Part shown: piece after piece, positions 1 through 12,183 of the stretch
Position numbering within the stretch: position 1 is the first letter of the stretch
Layout of the letters: each line of letters opens with the position of its first letter
DNA from: Pestalotiopsis fici W106-1
Taxonomy: Eukaryota; Ascomycota; Sordariomycetes; Amphisphaeriales; Sporocadaceae
DNA length: 64,000 bases
Direction: 5' to 3'
Assembly (NCBI RefSeq): GCF_000516985.1
Contig: NW_006917092.1
Location: forward strand, 2,992,619 to 3,056,618
Program-made: the position numbers and the translations under genes
Notes under the pieces: model-generated
Seen by the model: only the letters and a program-made list of their open reading frames with translations
Told to the model about the DNA's origin: nothing
The model's database searches: none

Positions 1-1675
1 TTGATGTCCGTTCTTTCCATTCATTTAGAACATTGCTGTCCTTCACACCTCCAATTAAAGATCAAAATATAATAATTGGCCAACCAGTCGCAGAAATTAT
101 ACGCAGATAGTTGCTAAGATGAAGATGAAGGGGGATAGTTTTCACCATCTCCCTAGCGCTTGGGATTGAAGTTGTGCCTCCTACCATTGCTTCACGGCCT
201 CTAATAAATATGCCCTAGCAATGGCCATATTGTGTGGTGCGAAGCAGGATTCTGGATCAACAAACCCGCGACAACGTGTGCTTTCTCTCCTTTACAGGCA
301 TTTTCATTAAATCGTAGACCAACTGCTCGAGTGTCCAACAGTTGATGCCGGCGTAAGAAACCTGCGTACCAAGCGTGGACATCATGCCATTATTGACCGA
401 TGATTCAACATAGTTCAGTGTGAAGCGATCAAGCAAGAGAGTTTGTCGTTGGTGGCGTCAATTATTCACCGTCTCTTTTCACGACTCTTCCGAGTGACTC
501 GATGCATGTCCGACGTCGTGTCTTGTGCCACGTTGATATTTAGGCACGCACGAGTCCTAGTCTGATTGCCACACAGGCGCGCAACTTGGGAGAAAGTCTG
601 GGGGTATGGTACATGGCTAGACACTAGTCTGGCCAGTATGCAATGAACCGAAGCTGACATCTATCTCTCATGTTTGTATGTATGCTAACGCCAACCAGCA
701 GCCCAGCCGACACAAAGAATTGTACCATCACGCACACGAATGCACACAAAGTAGATCAACAGCTATTGGATCAGATGGTCTCATATTGTCCTGTTTAGGT
801 GGTGAGGTGCCGCCCAGGACATGTCAGCATGCTCCCGCCGAAGCGGAAAACCAATAAGCTGTGAGTTTTAACGGCTCGTCACATCCAATTTTAGTTGATA
901 CAGAAGAAAGGGAAAAAAGAGAAGAGGAAAACGCGGGCGCCGCAAACGCACTTAAGAGGCAGAAAAAAAATGTCGTGTCCCACCCGTGCTTATCGGTGAG
1001 CTCTTATCGCCACGTGACCGGCTGACCCGTGCCTGCATGCAAACGTTTGCTCATGGATTCCGAGCGTTGCGCCGACCCCGCAGTAAAATCGAATGAGCTT
1101 CGGTATGAATTCCGGTGGGTTACCAGGTACGTACCTCTCCCAGTAACAGGCTACGGCCAACTGCTAAAGACTGCCCTATCAAGTAATTCTAGTGGTGCCT
1201 GGCAGCCTCGCAGAGCCTGGCAAGGCAACTGAGAAAAGCCAAAAAAGATTCGGGGTTCGACCCGGTAACCCTGCTAAGGTAATCAGCACCAGCAGTCAGG
1301 TCCCTCGTAAGCGGCGGAGCTGTCGCACTGCTAAACCGCTGCTTTGAGTGGTGACGGCGACAAGGCGACTACCAATTCGTCTCCATAACCACACGACTCA
1401 GTTCCCGACCTCGCTGATCCCATTAGCAATTGATTCGTTTGATTTTATTTTCTTGCGACGCGCCCCCCGAAATGCAGGAAGCACGGATAAGATAAGAAGA
1501 CAGACTGTAAGTCATTGCAACGACTCATTATCGTGTATATCACCCAGTCCAATTGGGATAGAAGAAACTCCCATTTCCCTCCCCCCTCGTCGCTGCCCTC
1601 GTCGTCGTTGTTGACCTCTGCTCGTGTCTGTGCCGTGGTGCTGACTCCAGTCTCTTCCCATCTCTGCAGATAGCC
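1..1675. other. Upstream region of the SHMT gene, no gene seen
   Basis: The short open frames here lack coding character, splice partners and recognisable domains, so I call no gene. The last several hundred bases are presumably the promoter and 5' leader of the serine hydroxymethyltransferase gene; a purine-rich tract lies around 905-970. Confidence 0.5.
1011..1017. promoter_or_regulatory. E-box (CACGTGA / TCACGTG)
   Basis: CACGTGA reads as TCACGTG on the minus strand, which is the core bound by Cbf1-type bHLH factors of fungal sulfur and methionine control. It lies about 660 bp upstream of the SHMT start. One short match can arise by chance, so any role in one-carbon gene control is inference. 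Confidence 0.25.
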
Positions 1676-3488
1676 ATGTCTCTTGCCGCTTTCCGAGGCA
1701 CTTCGCGTGCTCTCCGCACCCTCCCGAGATGGGCGGCCACGACGACAACGACAACGACCGCTGCTGCTCGCCTTGGCGCCCGCGTCCAGGTTCAGAGCTG
1801 CGTCGCTGCTCGCAGGTCCCAGTCCTCGTCGGCCGCCTCTCTCGATGGGCAGCAAAGTGTACGAGATGAATCTACCTCTGCAAACACTGGAGTCGCACCC
1901 AATGGTTCTGATGCTGATGCTGGTCAAAAGCTACTGTCTGCGCACCTGCGCGAGGCCGATCCGGCCGTCTTTGATATCATTGAGAAGGAGAAGAAGCGAC
2001 AAAAGCACTCCATCAATCTCATTCCTTCCGAAAACTTTACTTCGCAGGCCGTTCTCGATGCCTTGGGAAGTGTTATGCAGAGTGGGACAATCCTCCGGGC
2101 ATCTGAAAGAAAAGAGAGCCATGTGTAGCTGATGCTCGTGAACAGACAAGTACTCCGAGGGTTACCCGGGTGCAAGATACTATGCTGGTAACGAGTTCAT
2201 TGACCAGTCCGAGAGGCTATGCCAGCAGCGAGCCCTCGAGGCCTTTGGCCTGAGCGACAAGGAATGGGGCGTCAATGTGCAGTGTAAGCGGACCATTCGC
2301 CAACATGATGCTATGAAAGCACAAGACTGATATCGATTTCCAGCCCTATCTGGCGCTCCCGCCAACCTCTATGTTTACTCTGCTCTCATGAATACGCATG
2401 ACAGATTGATGGGCTTGGACCTGCCCCACGGCGGTCACCTGTCTCACGGATACCAGACCCCAACCAAGAAGATCTCGGCAGTCTCCAAGTACTTTGAGAC
2501 GGTTCCTTACAGGCTAGACGAGGAGACTGGTCTCATCGACTATGTCAAGCTTGACGAGCTTGCTACTATCTACAGACCCAAGATCATTGTCGCTGGAGCC
2601 AGTGCCTATGGACGATTCATTGACTACAAGGCCATGAAGGCAACGGCCACCAAGGTCGGCGCTTACCTGGTTGCCGATATGGCGCACATTTCGGGTATGG
2701 TTGCCGCCAAGGTTCTTCCCAGTCCCTTCAACTATGCCGATATCGTCACGACTACAACCCACAAGAGTTTGCGTGGCCCTCGTGGCGCCATGATCTTTTA
2801 CCGAAAGGGAGTCAGGTCCGTCAACAAGAAGAAGGAGGAGATCATGTACGATCTGGAGGGTCCTATCAACGCCTCTGTATTCCCTGGCCACCAGGGTGGT
2901 CCTCACAACCACACCATCACCGCTCTGTCGGTGGCCCTCAAGCAGGCACAATCGCCCGAGTTCCGTGCATACCAGGAGCAGGTTCTAGCCAATGCTCAAG
3001 CATTCTCCAAGAGACTGAGCGAGCCCAAGAACAGCGGCGGTCTCGGTTACAAGGTTGTTAGCGGTGGTACCGATAACCACCTTGTCTTGATTGACCTCAA
3101 GCCTCAGCACGTGGACGGCGCTAGAGTCGAGCGTGTTCTGGAGCTTGTTGGTGTCGCCAGCAACAAGAACACCGTTCCAGGCGATAAGTCAGCCATGGTT
3201 CCCGGTGGTTTGCGCATGGGTACTCCCGCCATGACCACTCGTGGCTTCAACGAGGATGACTTTGTCCGTGTTGCCGATATTGTCGACCGTGCAGTGACTA
3301 TTGCGGTCAGAGTGGACAAGGCTGCTCGCAAGGCTGCTGAGGACAAGGGTGAGAAGTACAAGCTGAAGTTCTTCTTTGACCACCTTGGCAGCGGCGAGGA
3401 CGACTCTGAGATTGTCCAGCTGCGCTCCGAAGTTGCTGACTGGGTCGGCACTTATCCCTTGCCTTGGATTGAGGAGGGCAAGGCGTAA
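1676..3488 (+). CDS. SHM1: Serine hydroxymethyltransferase, mitochondrial
   Basis: A PLP enzyme that interconverts serine plus tetrahydrofolate with glycine plus 5,10-methylene-tetrahydrofolate, feeding one-carbon metabolism. Exons 1676-2081, 2146-2283 and 2344-3488 join in phase into 562 residues. Intron 1 splits the Asn codon of the NKYSEGYPG block and intron 2 splits the Ser of [17 protein letters not shown]. The PLP lysine is about Lys322 in [13 protein letters not shown], and the cofactor aspartate is about Asp293 in VADMAH. The first 60 or so residues are rich in Arg, Ser, Thr and Ala and almost lack acidic residues, as expected of a mitochondrial presequence, so this is probably the mitochondrial isoform. 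The start ATG follows ATAGCC. Large antisense open frames inside it are shadows. The family assignment is certain; the exact start is very likely. Confidence 0.95.
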
Positions 3489-5503
3489 TGCCATACCGTC
3501 TCTACACGGCACCACATTGAGAGGATTCCAGCTGGGCTAGGTCATTAGTCTCATTGAAGACGCTGATGGTTTTGCGATATTGGGTCTGCGCGGGGGACGC
3601 ATAGGGCAGATGGGGTCATGTTGGATGCGACCAGTACTACTTTCTGTCGAGTCATTCTGCGTTCATCACATCTCATCCTTGCATCCGGAGTCTGGAGTGT
3701 CTATAGGTTTTGCACGCAGGTCACATAAAGTCAGTTCAACACATGTACCAACGATTCACCTCGATAATTCATTATCGACGACTATTTACAGAACGTAAAG
3801 GCAAGGAATCTTATCTGATATGGCACTTCGGCGTATCTTTTACATTGGAACGAACTTATGTGATGTCTACTTCCCAAAGGAGGAGGCAGACATTTCCAAA
3901 GTGGCTTTGGAGGGTAAGCTAATATCGAATTCCATATTATACTCCACTTCGCAAGGAGAAAGGAATAATAATCTAGCCATTTTAACCAGTGGTTGCAATA
4001 AGAGAAAAAGAGAATTCACTTTTCGCCGCCTTTTCGGTATTTATAGCTTTTAGGTTCATTTAGTGAATGGCATCCAAGCTCTGGCGCATCACAAGTGGCT
4101 GGAAAGCTTTATCATAAAGGTTAAGATTTGAGACGGAATCGCAGGTGTAACCATAGCGCGCAGAGTAATATGATATAATACCACCAAGCGTCAGACCCCC
4201 AACTCTAACACCTGTTGCCCGGCCTCAAGTGATATCGAGCCCGAGAGAATCAAGCGTATCGTACATGGAGTCCTAGTAGCGCCAGCTCCGATGTACGCCG
4301 AAGATCTCTCGTCGCTAACGATGATATGATTGAGTGATCGAAGGTCTATCGTGGCTCCGCCGTCAATGTTGGAGGTAGTATGATGCCAACCACGAAGAAT
4401 ATGATGTGCTGCCGGCAGGGAAACTAGGCTGCCAACAGAAGAGAGCAAGGCCAAACATTTTCAACTCACATTAGTATCAGTATTAGCACCAAACAATGAA
4501 AGAGATTACTGATACAAGCATTCCATCTCTCCCATTGCAGCTGTTCTTTGTCCTTTCCTCCCGTTACCGCACCTCCGTTGCTGAACCACGCCGCAAGTGG
4601 GCTTGACAAATGCCGCCGATGGCCGAGGAACCTCTCGCGCCTCCCGCCGCGGCTGCTGGGGCCTTGTCCTCAAGCATTACCCCAGTAGTATTTGCGGAGA
4701 AGCACGTTGAGATGCGTGTAACCCTCGAGACTGAGTTTGGCCTAGAGATATCGCGGCCCTCAGAGAAGGCGCCCGTAGCCAAGGGAGCAGAAGCCGCGGA
4801 AAGGACGAGGCTGACCAAGGTCACACGGAGAGTTTTCCATTATACAGTAGAAGCACGAGCGTCCGCCTCTTCTTCATTGGCATGCAGGCTCTGGTTCTTG
4901 AACGACATCGAGTCAGGTAGTTACCGCATACAATAAGCCATTGGAACAGATATGAACAAGAAAACATGACATCCAAAAAAGAAAAAACAAAACAGAAAAC
5001 TGCAAAAACATACAACACCGAGGATTCCCCAGTCGTCACCGACCTGAGTACTGATTCGGCATATAATAACATGTCTACCTGGCGAAAAGTGGACCGTTTT
5101 CGTTATAGCTTGTGACACGGTAACCTGTAGCTCTTGCACCACGCTAGTGGTGGGGTAGCCTTCCGTCCATAACGATAGGCATTTTAGGGGGTGATACGGG
5201 CATTCGAGCGTTATATAACAGTTCCCAATACGCTCGCTAAAGCTGGCTGAGTATCGCTTTGCTCCAATTACAGCCGAGAACGTGGCCGTATCGCACCAAC
5301 GAAATAATCTAAAAGCCTAGAATTCCCAGCCTCAACTTGACATCCCGAACCCAGACCGAGCGCGGAAGCGCCAAATTTAGCTATGTATTTGCATGTAATT
5401 ACCAAAGCGTTGAATCAGAGCTGTATTGATAGTCGCTTGGTGGAAGTGTCAGGTATACCCCTTCGTTAGTGGGGTTTTTTTTCAGCTGATACATTGATGT
5501 ATA
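3489..5503. other. Intergenic region holding repeat copy A and a doubtful ORF
   Basis: Apart from the repeat at 3754-4110 I see no supported gene. A plus-strand frame at 4610-4936 (108 codons, Ala-rich start, then a mixed-composition stretch ending before a possible splice site) has some coding character. It has no recognisable domain and overlaps an antisense frame of similar length, so I leave it uncalled. Confidence 0.4.
3754..4110 (+). repeat. Dispersed direct repeat, copy A
   Basis: This stretch aligns end to end with 13834-14190 in the same orientation. Shared blocks include GATTCAC, TCGACGACT, TTTACAG, CGTAAAGGCAA, AGAGAAAAAGAGAAT, CTTTTCGCCGC and GTGAATGGCATCCAAGCTCT. The copies are clearly diverged, with substitutions and small indels, yet have nearly equal length. 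It begins about 265 bp after the SHMT stop codon. No coding capacity is evident. It could be an old non-autonomous element or one arm of a segmental duplication. Confidence 0.75.
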
Positions 5504-6410
5504 TCAGCCATGCGGCTCCCGCGCGGACCGCGGCCTCAAATTATACCTAGACCGCGGATGCTTTACCATTTTGGCATTTTCCTTTTCCTTCTCGCCAACC
5601 ATATAATCAAAACATTCCAAATCGTAGTTGATGTCAGCCAATATCTGATCTTCAAACCGCAGCTTTGTCCAAAGACTTAGATGGGGTGCCGTGATCGCGA
5701 TGCTGAAATCAAAGAGGCGCCCGCCCAAATAATTGTCTTCCCGTATATCCATGTTATAGATACCTAGGGCGTTCAGCTCTTTGATCTTTTCTCTCATAAG
5801 AGGGAACTTCCTTCTAGCAAACGGAGTGCGAAATCGAATATAGGCTTTGACGATTGCCCTCAAAGGCTGCCTCTCGTGGCCCTTTCCTCGGTTCCAGTCT
5901 TTGATTTTGAATTGTTTGTTAATTTGACGTTCTACAGCCGCCGGTAGCAGTTTGTATCCATAGCACCGAACTGCAAGTTCATCGTCCTTTTCTTTTTGGA
6001 CGAGCCTCCCAAACGCGCGACACTCGGCATAGAATGGATCTAGCTGGTCCTGTATCATTTTGTCGCGATTTTCCAAGAGATGATCGCCGCCAGGGATAAA
6101 AGGACGAAGTTCCTCCAAGCTGAAAAAGTTGAACTATGAATTTTTTTTAGCAAGTCCAATCAGTCTTTTTTTTTAGTAGTTTTTTTTTAAAGGTGCCTCA
6201 GGAACTGCGAAGTCTTACAACTTTCAAGGCATATCTTTGATCTCCTAACGCAACAAGGAAGACCCTGCTGTGAGGCACATCGCCGTCGCCGTGGTTTGTC
6301 TCGGAGGATAGCGTGCGCAAGAATTTGATGCCTTCGATGCTGGCAGGAAACTCACAGAGCTTTGGACCCTTACAATCGGGCAATGGGGGTGAATTTGAGG
6401 AAAAAGACAT
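5504..6410 (-). CDS. FTA2-like / kinase-like fungal protein
   Basis: Exons 6219-6410 and 5504-6133, with an 85-bp intron (donor GTAAGA, acceptor ATAG), give 273 residues. The join restores ALKVFNFFSLEELRPFIPG, matching the fungal proteins labelled kinetochore Sim4 complex subunit FTA2, which have a protein-kinase-like fold. Kinase landmarks are visible: a beta3-type lysine in YALKV, a catalytic-loop-like NMDIREDN and a DFS in the place of DFG. The C-terminus carries a basic RYNLRPR tail. The gene belongs to a lineage-expanded family, so a kinetochore role cannot be assumed here; a kinase-like activity is equally possible. It is transcribed away from the PD-(D/E)XK-like gene at 7064, with 653 bp between start codons. 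Confidence 0.75.
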
Positions 6411-7063
6411 CGTAAAACTTTCGCGATCATTGCAAATCTAAAGAGTCTCGTTTGAACACCCTGATCTAAAAGCAGTCAATTTGTATTGATCCACTCCCCT
6501 TCTTATAAGACAGGGGCAGCATTCCTGTGTTGCGATAAGAAACTTGCCCAATACGAGAATGCGTGCATATCGGCTCTTCGAATCCCAGACGACAAATGGT
6601 GCGGGGTTTTTTGCGGGATACCGTTGCTGGGGGGTTCGGGCCGTGCGGGAGCCGTAGATGATAGGCAGTTCGTTCTCCGTTCTTGCGCAGACCAATTGAG
6701 CTGCATGCAACCACACCGGCGCCATATAGGATTCTGTCAATGGCTGGAATTGACCAGCTGCCCCCCAAAGGTGGCCCTTCAGACGACACTGTTAGATGCA
6801 GTTGGGACTTTCCAATGCAACTATTGATTTCCCCCCGCCCCCTTGTAAGCCGAGAGAGGTACACCGCTCAGTGCTCTCTCAATCTTGCGATAGTGTGAAA
6901 GTGGGCTTGAGGGCTCCGGCTCCAAGCCCAAATCGCGAATATTAATAATGAGACACTGCCAGGGGAAAAAAAGAGAAAGAAAAAAAAAAGCACCACTAAT
7001 CTCCTTGGATGAATTCTAGCTATTTCCTGCTCTGCAGAGTTCAACTGAATCATTCTCTGAAAG
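6411..7063. promoter_or_regulatory. Divergent intergenic region
   Basis: This 653-bp gap separates the start codons of two outward-facing genes and so probably contains both promoters. Overlapping short open frames on both strands show no domain. A purine-rich tract lies at about 6964-6989, just before the plus-strand gene. Confidence 0.4.
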
Positions 7064-8455
7064 ATGGCAGCCACATTTCTCGAATATCTCACGCAACCCA
7101 ACCCCCAACCAATCGTACACACCAAAGAAGGCTCCAGCACCAGGACGGGAACTAATTATGGTCCTGATAGATGTGTCAAATGGGAAGACTTTACGTGGGA
7201 GAACCTGAGAGCGACCCTTGGGAATGTCCTGAGGCAACCGATGCCCGAGCCCCGGATTGCCGATGCGAGCGAGGTCCCTCCGGAGAAGAGGGATATATTC
7301 CGAGAAGACTCGGTGACGCAACTGGCTGTCGCATGGAATGAGCCCGTCCTGCGCCACGCATTTGGAGGCACACACGCTGCCCTGTGCAGAAAAAAGCCGG
7401 CAAATTCTTTTCGACAGGGCAAAATTCATTTCGCGGCGAATACAGGGCGGGGCAACACGAAAAACCATAAAGGTGAAGAGCAGGAGCCGGACTGGTGTGT
7501 TTATCAAGAAGTGCCCGGGTTCTACCCCTTCTACCCAAATATTGTTCCTGGAGACTCCAAATCTTCCAAGAAGTGGAAATCAGAATGGGTCAACTCCAAA
7601 AAGCCGATGCTAAGGAAAAGGGCACAACATGTCATGACACAGATAACCAAGTACATGTGGGAATCAAGGACGAGGTATGGTTTCATCATCAGCGAAGAGG
7701 AGCTTGTCCTCGTACGGCTTTCTGTATTCGTGAGAGAGCAGGTGGCAGGCGCTGGAGTGGAGAACTTGAATAGATCTTTCGAGAACTTCGATGACGAGCA
7801 AAGAGTGGGGAGCAGCGACGATGACGCAGACCAGATATCTAACCCGCCATCTAACGCGTCCTTCGCTGAAAGCAGCCGCAAAACCGGACTGCAGGTCGAG
7901 TACACCGTTGTCCCGTGGAAGGCGAGTGGCACAGATATTCTTACAATGAATCTCGCACTTTGGTGGCTTCCTGTACTCGCCGTGCAGGGACATATCATTA
8001 AAAAGTCAGGCACCTACACATCCCTTGGGAAACACACTCGAGGAGGAAGTCCCGTGTTGCAACTGGACCAGGCTGAGCTTGATATGTTCGACAAGGTATA
8101 CGGCGAAACCTCACATCTCCGAAAGCGCAAGGCAGCGGAGGATAGGGATGAAGATCAGCTCGGAATTGACTCTTGCGCCTCTGATCCCTCCTCGGACACC
8201 GACGAGCCGGGTCCAGCAATACACCACAGCTATAAGAGAAGAAGCACCCGTGGTAAGTCTGGGTCCTCTTCACAGCTTGATCAGGGCAGATCGAGCCAAC
8301 GACTCGTGCAGCATTCAGTGAGCTCACGATATCCGACCCGGGGTGCGCATCGGCAATCCAAGCGGAGACGGAGACGGTCCAAATCTAACCATGGGATTGA
8401 AGAGAGCTCTCAGGAAACCGATCCGATTCATCTATCTTTTTACCTCGCGGAGTAA
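7064..8455 (+). CDS. Hypothetical protein with PD-(D/E)XK nuclease-like core
   Basis: A single-exon gene of 463 residues. About residues 142-166 read PDWCVY, then after a spacer VPGDSK, resembling the PD...(D/E)xK metal-binding motif of restriction-like nucleases. A glutamine-tyrosine segment (QHVMTQITKYM) and an YGFIISEEELVLVRL strand follow, the usual order in fungal members of this fold. A loop rich in Asp and Ser lies near 245-260, and the C-terminal 110 residues are disordered, Ser- and Arg-rich, with an RRRRRS cluster that could act as a nuclear signal. Similar domains occur alone or fused to kinase-like domains in fungi; here the kinase-like gene is the divergent neighbour. Function is unknown, and nuclease activity is an inference from motifs. 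Confidence 0.7.
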   Translation: MAATFLEYLTQPNPQPIVHTKEGSSTRTGTNYGPDRCVKWEDFTWENLRATLGNVLRQPMPEPRIADASEVPPEKRDIFREDSVTQLAVAWNEPVLRHAFGGTHAALCRKKPANSFRQGKIHFAANTGRGNTKNHKGEEQEPDWCVYQEVPGFYPFYPNIVPGDSKSSKKWKSEWVNSKKPMLRKRAQHVMTQITKYMWESRTRYGFIISEEELVLVRLSVFVREQVAGAGVENLNRSFENFDDEQRVGSSDDDADQISNPPSNASFAESSRKTGLQVEYTVVPWKASGTDILTMNLALWWLPVLAVQGHIIKKSGTYTSLGKHTRGGSPVLQLDQAELDMFDKVYGETSHLRKRKAAEDRDEDQLGIDSCASDPSSDTDEPGPAIHHSYKRRSTRGKSGSSSQLDQGRSSQRLVQHSVSSRYPTRGAHRQSKRRRRRSKSNHGIEESSQETDPIHLSFYLAE

Positions 8456-9528
8456 ATTAGAGTTCTAGGCTTTGCTAAATATAAACACCTTGACCCAAGA
8501 CTATAGTTGGGACTCACTGGATGATACACAGTGAAAATGCAAACAATTGGCATAATCCACAATTAAACGGGTCACCAATGAGCAAAATATGGAACTTGAC
8601 CTCCTGATTATTCAATGGTGGGGTCTTATCGCTGCACTACGAAAGATTTGGTTTCCATTATCGATTGTTCTTGCGTGCACGATTAGTGTCAGGCCCCAGC
8701 GGTGCCTGGAAGTCACTGGTACACGAAAAACGAGCAAAAAATTTGAATAGTGGCAAAAAGAATGAATGAATATACATAGCAGCTAAGCCTCGAAAATGGT
8801 AATTAAGCGAATCTTGTCAATCTATAAATGGCTGCTGTGCTACCGTAAGTGGGTTGTAAAAGAAGAAGGCGGGAAAGCCGAGCTCGCTGGGGGTGCCAGT
8901 ACTGGTACCATGATGGGGGTACTAGCACGTAACAATATTCCAACAAACCTTGACGGACAACCATGACCCAACATTCAAAACATTAAAAGATTTGCTGTTG
9001 AAAAATTTCACAACTGGCGACCACATCATCACAGTTTTGAGCACTGCCGCAGACGCGTAGAACGACCAGATGCTGCCTAATTTGTTCCAGAGGAGAGTAG
9101 CCACTGTGATTGTGATATCTGGTTACTGTTAGTGAGAAAGCATCGTTTTGGCTGTAGGCATGGTGATTTCCACACGCACAGCTTTCACCAGTCTGTAAAT
9201 AAGAAGAGGCCCGCTGAGAAATTGGTCGCAGCCCTCTACAAAATATCCATTTATCTTCACACCCCAAGTTCCTACTATGTAAGGCATGATCAAGTAGGCG
9301 CCAACGGCCACAGGCATCGTTGTGCTATTGAAATCTGGCATTATGAAGGAGGCCGAATAAGTGCCAATCCCGGCAGCTGATGCAATTTCGGGCACGGAAG
9401 ACCAAGACACTGGGTTTCAGAGCGATACGAAGCAAGAGAACCTTCAATGAAGTTTATTCTTAGAAATCAAAATTTGAGAAAGGCATTAAAGTTCCACGAT
9501 GACATTCTATTACTATATATAAGTAATA
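8456..9528. other. Intergenic, no supported gene
   Basis: A minus-strand frame at 9129-9410 encodes about 90 residues with two hydrophobic stretches. It may be a scrap of a membrane-protein gene, but I find no splice partners or stable match. The rest is AT-rich and featureless. Confidence 0.35.
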
Positions 9529-12183
9529 TTAAACAAGAGTGAAAACATCTGGTCGTCTTCCACGGTCGACTTGCTGCTCGAAATACTCTCTACGCATAAT
9601 ACCTTTAACGTAACATTCACTAATAAACTCATACTTCTGCAGGGAGGCCCCGGGGCCCGTTTTTGCTGACTGGCTACTGTTGCTTACTGGTCGCAGCAAA
9701 TATGGCACTTTGGCTCCATATAGCACAGCGATAATATCACCTTGCTTGGCGGGTCGGGGACACAGCCCGACTATTTTGTTCGACGAGATAAAGAAGAATG
9801 GGTCGATGCAGCGGGGTATTATTTTTGACTGGCACGCAATGTAATCACCAGTCTCTGACGACGGGGACACAAGTCTGTAGGCCGGCAGAGGCCTTGGAGG
9901 AGGGCTGTGGTAATAGTCACTCCAATGCGCAGTCCAGTGATCCATGTACTGGCGGCACCAGTATGTCCCCTATGATCTCGACCGAATCTGCGGCGGGAAT
10001 TCGACTTTGCGTCCGAAATAATGGCCCTTGCTTGTCAACCTGTAATGACCTGCTGGATCCAAAAGTCTAAGGAAGACCGATAACATTTCCTCAAGAGAAG
10101 GGTCAAGTGGCGTTTCAAAATTAGGATCGAATTTAAAATATAATAGAGTTTGAATATTTATGACTTTAAAGCCATGAATAATAAGGAGGTTTGATCTAGA
10201 AAGCAAATCGAATTTTAATAAATCTTGCTTAGGAATGGAATCACCAGATGCCCGAAAGTCAAAATGCTTGCTGAAATGGGGATCCAGGGTCCAGCGGTCG
10301 TCCCAATTCCTCTATCCGTCAATACCGATAGCCCACGTCGGCAAGGATGTTGCCAACGTAGCGTAGTGTGCGAGGCGTGGGCCTGAGTCATCATAAAATT
10401 GTCGCCAGGTCCTGCCGCGTTAGCTACGAGTAATGGCCGATAGAATGGATAAAGATCTATGCGTAATCATCCACCACCTCGTGAAGTCTGCAAAGACTTA
10501 ACCTACGGACTTTATGTAAAATAATTATATAAGAGATAATAAAGATTATAAATCGCTAATATCGTTCCCGAATGGAAGCAAAGCAAAAATATAATCACGT
10601 GGGTCGGTCGCTTTTATATTAAGTCTATAGAGAAAGACGTCTAGAAATGGTAGCCGGCTCTCCCCACTAATAGGATAACCAGTGGGGTTCCTTTTCTAGT
10701 GCCCTATAGCAGAATTGAACCAGATGGATGGCATAGTTACCTTTCCGGAGTGGTAAGCATCCTCCTCGTCTACCCAGCCACTGACAGCTAACAGTTCCTC
10801 CCATAGGGCGCTATGCTTGCCGCAATACACCCAAGCACTTCGAGCACCTAAAGCCTCTTATAAAACCCAGACACGCTGGAACCAAGGGCGTAAAAACAGG
10901 CTTGCCATGGAGTCCAGTAAATCGGGCCGCTCGCTAACGCGGTTATCTTTATCCATTTCCGATAAGTGTAGTACCCAGATCCGTCGCAGTACCTCCAGAG
11001 AACATTTTGGGTCGATGTTGTGGCGGGCCAGGCTCTCCGCAAGATCACTGGAGGGGAGTGCATGCGCCGTGCCGTTGCAGTCGCATGCTTTACCGCCAGC
11101 ATATGATCCGAATTGTTGATTATATACATCCCGGATGAGACTGATGGCTAAATCAGTTCTGAGGGTACCATTTCCCAACTAGATATGGATTTGAGAGGCC
11201 ATTAAATATATCTCTCCTATTATGCTAACTTGAGATGCTCTTTTATTATTATTATTTTAGTTAATTCATAGCTAATTAATCCAAAAGATTCTGCTTTGGT
11301 CCTTAAAACGTAACTTTTGTAAAGCATTTATTACGTTTAAAGAGACCTTTTTCGAATGGTGCGTCTCGTCAAAGCCAGCAATTATATTTTTAATATATAT
11401 TATCGATCTCCCACCCGTGCCTTGCCAGTAGTATAATAAAGCCTCGAATTAAGGCGCGTTTATAAGTGAGTGGCTTATAAATTCGCAATGGAGCTGATCT
11501 CCTGGTTTTCCAGGCTCGACGACAAATAGCCGGATTTCCTAGCGGCTGCTATTAAGAGGTGGTAGATCTAAATTATTAATATCTTTCTCTTGTAAATCCT
11601 CTTCCGCAACCACAAAATTAGTATTAGCATTTTTTTTAGGCAAATAGCCGATGCTTATCCTAGCGCACTTTACACAGTTAACCCATCCTAGGAAAAAGGC
11701 TTTTAGTATAAGCTGTAAAATATCTCCAGGCTTGAGTTCTTCCATCTATAACCGCCGCTCTATAGGGCATATTTCCAGCTCCCATCTCGCAGTGTGGGGA
11801 TAGAAACTGGGGTCAGCTCCATGGTTCCGGAGCTCTTCGAATAGCCGCAGGTCATTGCGACTAAAAGGTCTCCTTACAGAACTTTCGATAAAGGTATATA
11901 ACGGTACTTCATGTTCGTGCTCTGGCTCATTGTCCATCCATTCTAAATTCCAGGTCAATACAAGGCGCAGTTGCTGACACATGTTTCCCGTTTCACCTTG
12001 ATCATGCATCGTGGCATGGAACTCTACCCAGGTCACTAGTGCGACGTTGTCTGGGACTTTCATCTCTAAATAAGGTCTGTCAGGGCAGATTTCGTGCACG
12101 ACAACGAAGTTATGACGTTCTTGGGTATGCGTGACTTCCATCTTTGCAGGCCGGTCGGGGTGAATCATAGTCAACCGTTCCAA
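9529..12183 (-). pseudogene. HET-domain (heterokaryon incompatibility) gene, inactivated by stop codons
   Basis: One continuous minus-strand reading frame of about 885 codons is broken only by about 15 in-frame stops, with no net frame change. Parts in order: an N-terminal domain (12183-11600) ending in LKPGDILQLI and GWVNCVKCARI; EIRLFVVEPGKPGD and FEALLYYW opening the HET domain (about 11540-11420); NALQKLR, then the degraded core WIN-stop-L-stop-IN-stop (about 11283-11255) where HET proteins have a W-I-(D/N)...CINQ motif; GEIYLMASQIHI-stop-LG; FLRPWFQRVWVL-stop-EA; TDPRDYIFALLPFG; and a C-terminal GDIIAVLYGAKVPYLLRP with YEFISECYVKGIM. Most stops fit CAA/CAG to TAA/TAG or TGG to TAG transitions, as RIP would produce. 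The frame seems to continue upstream to about 12290, so the true start is unknown. HET proteins trigger cell death on contact between incompatible strains; this copy cannot make a full product. Confidence 0.85.

Noticed and set aside
1253..1263. GGGTTCGACCC, resembling a tRNA B-box
   Set aside because: No acceptor, D or anticodon arm can be folded at the right distances; it is only a short palindrome.
4610..4936. 108-codon plus-strand frame with some coding character
   Set aside because: No recognised domain, overlaps an antisense frame of similar length, and no supported splice to a further exon.
9129..9410. Minus-strand hydrophobic frame
   Set aside because: Could be a membrane-protein scrap, but too short and isolated to call.
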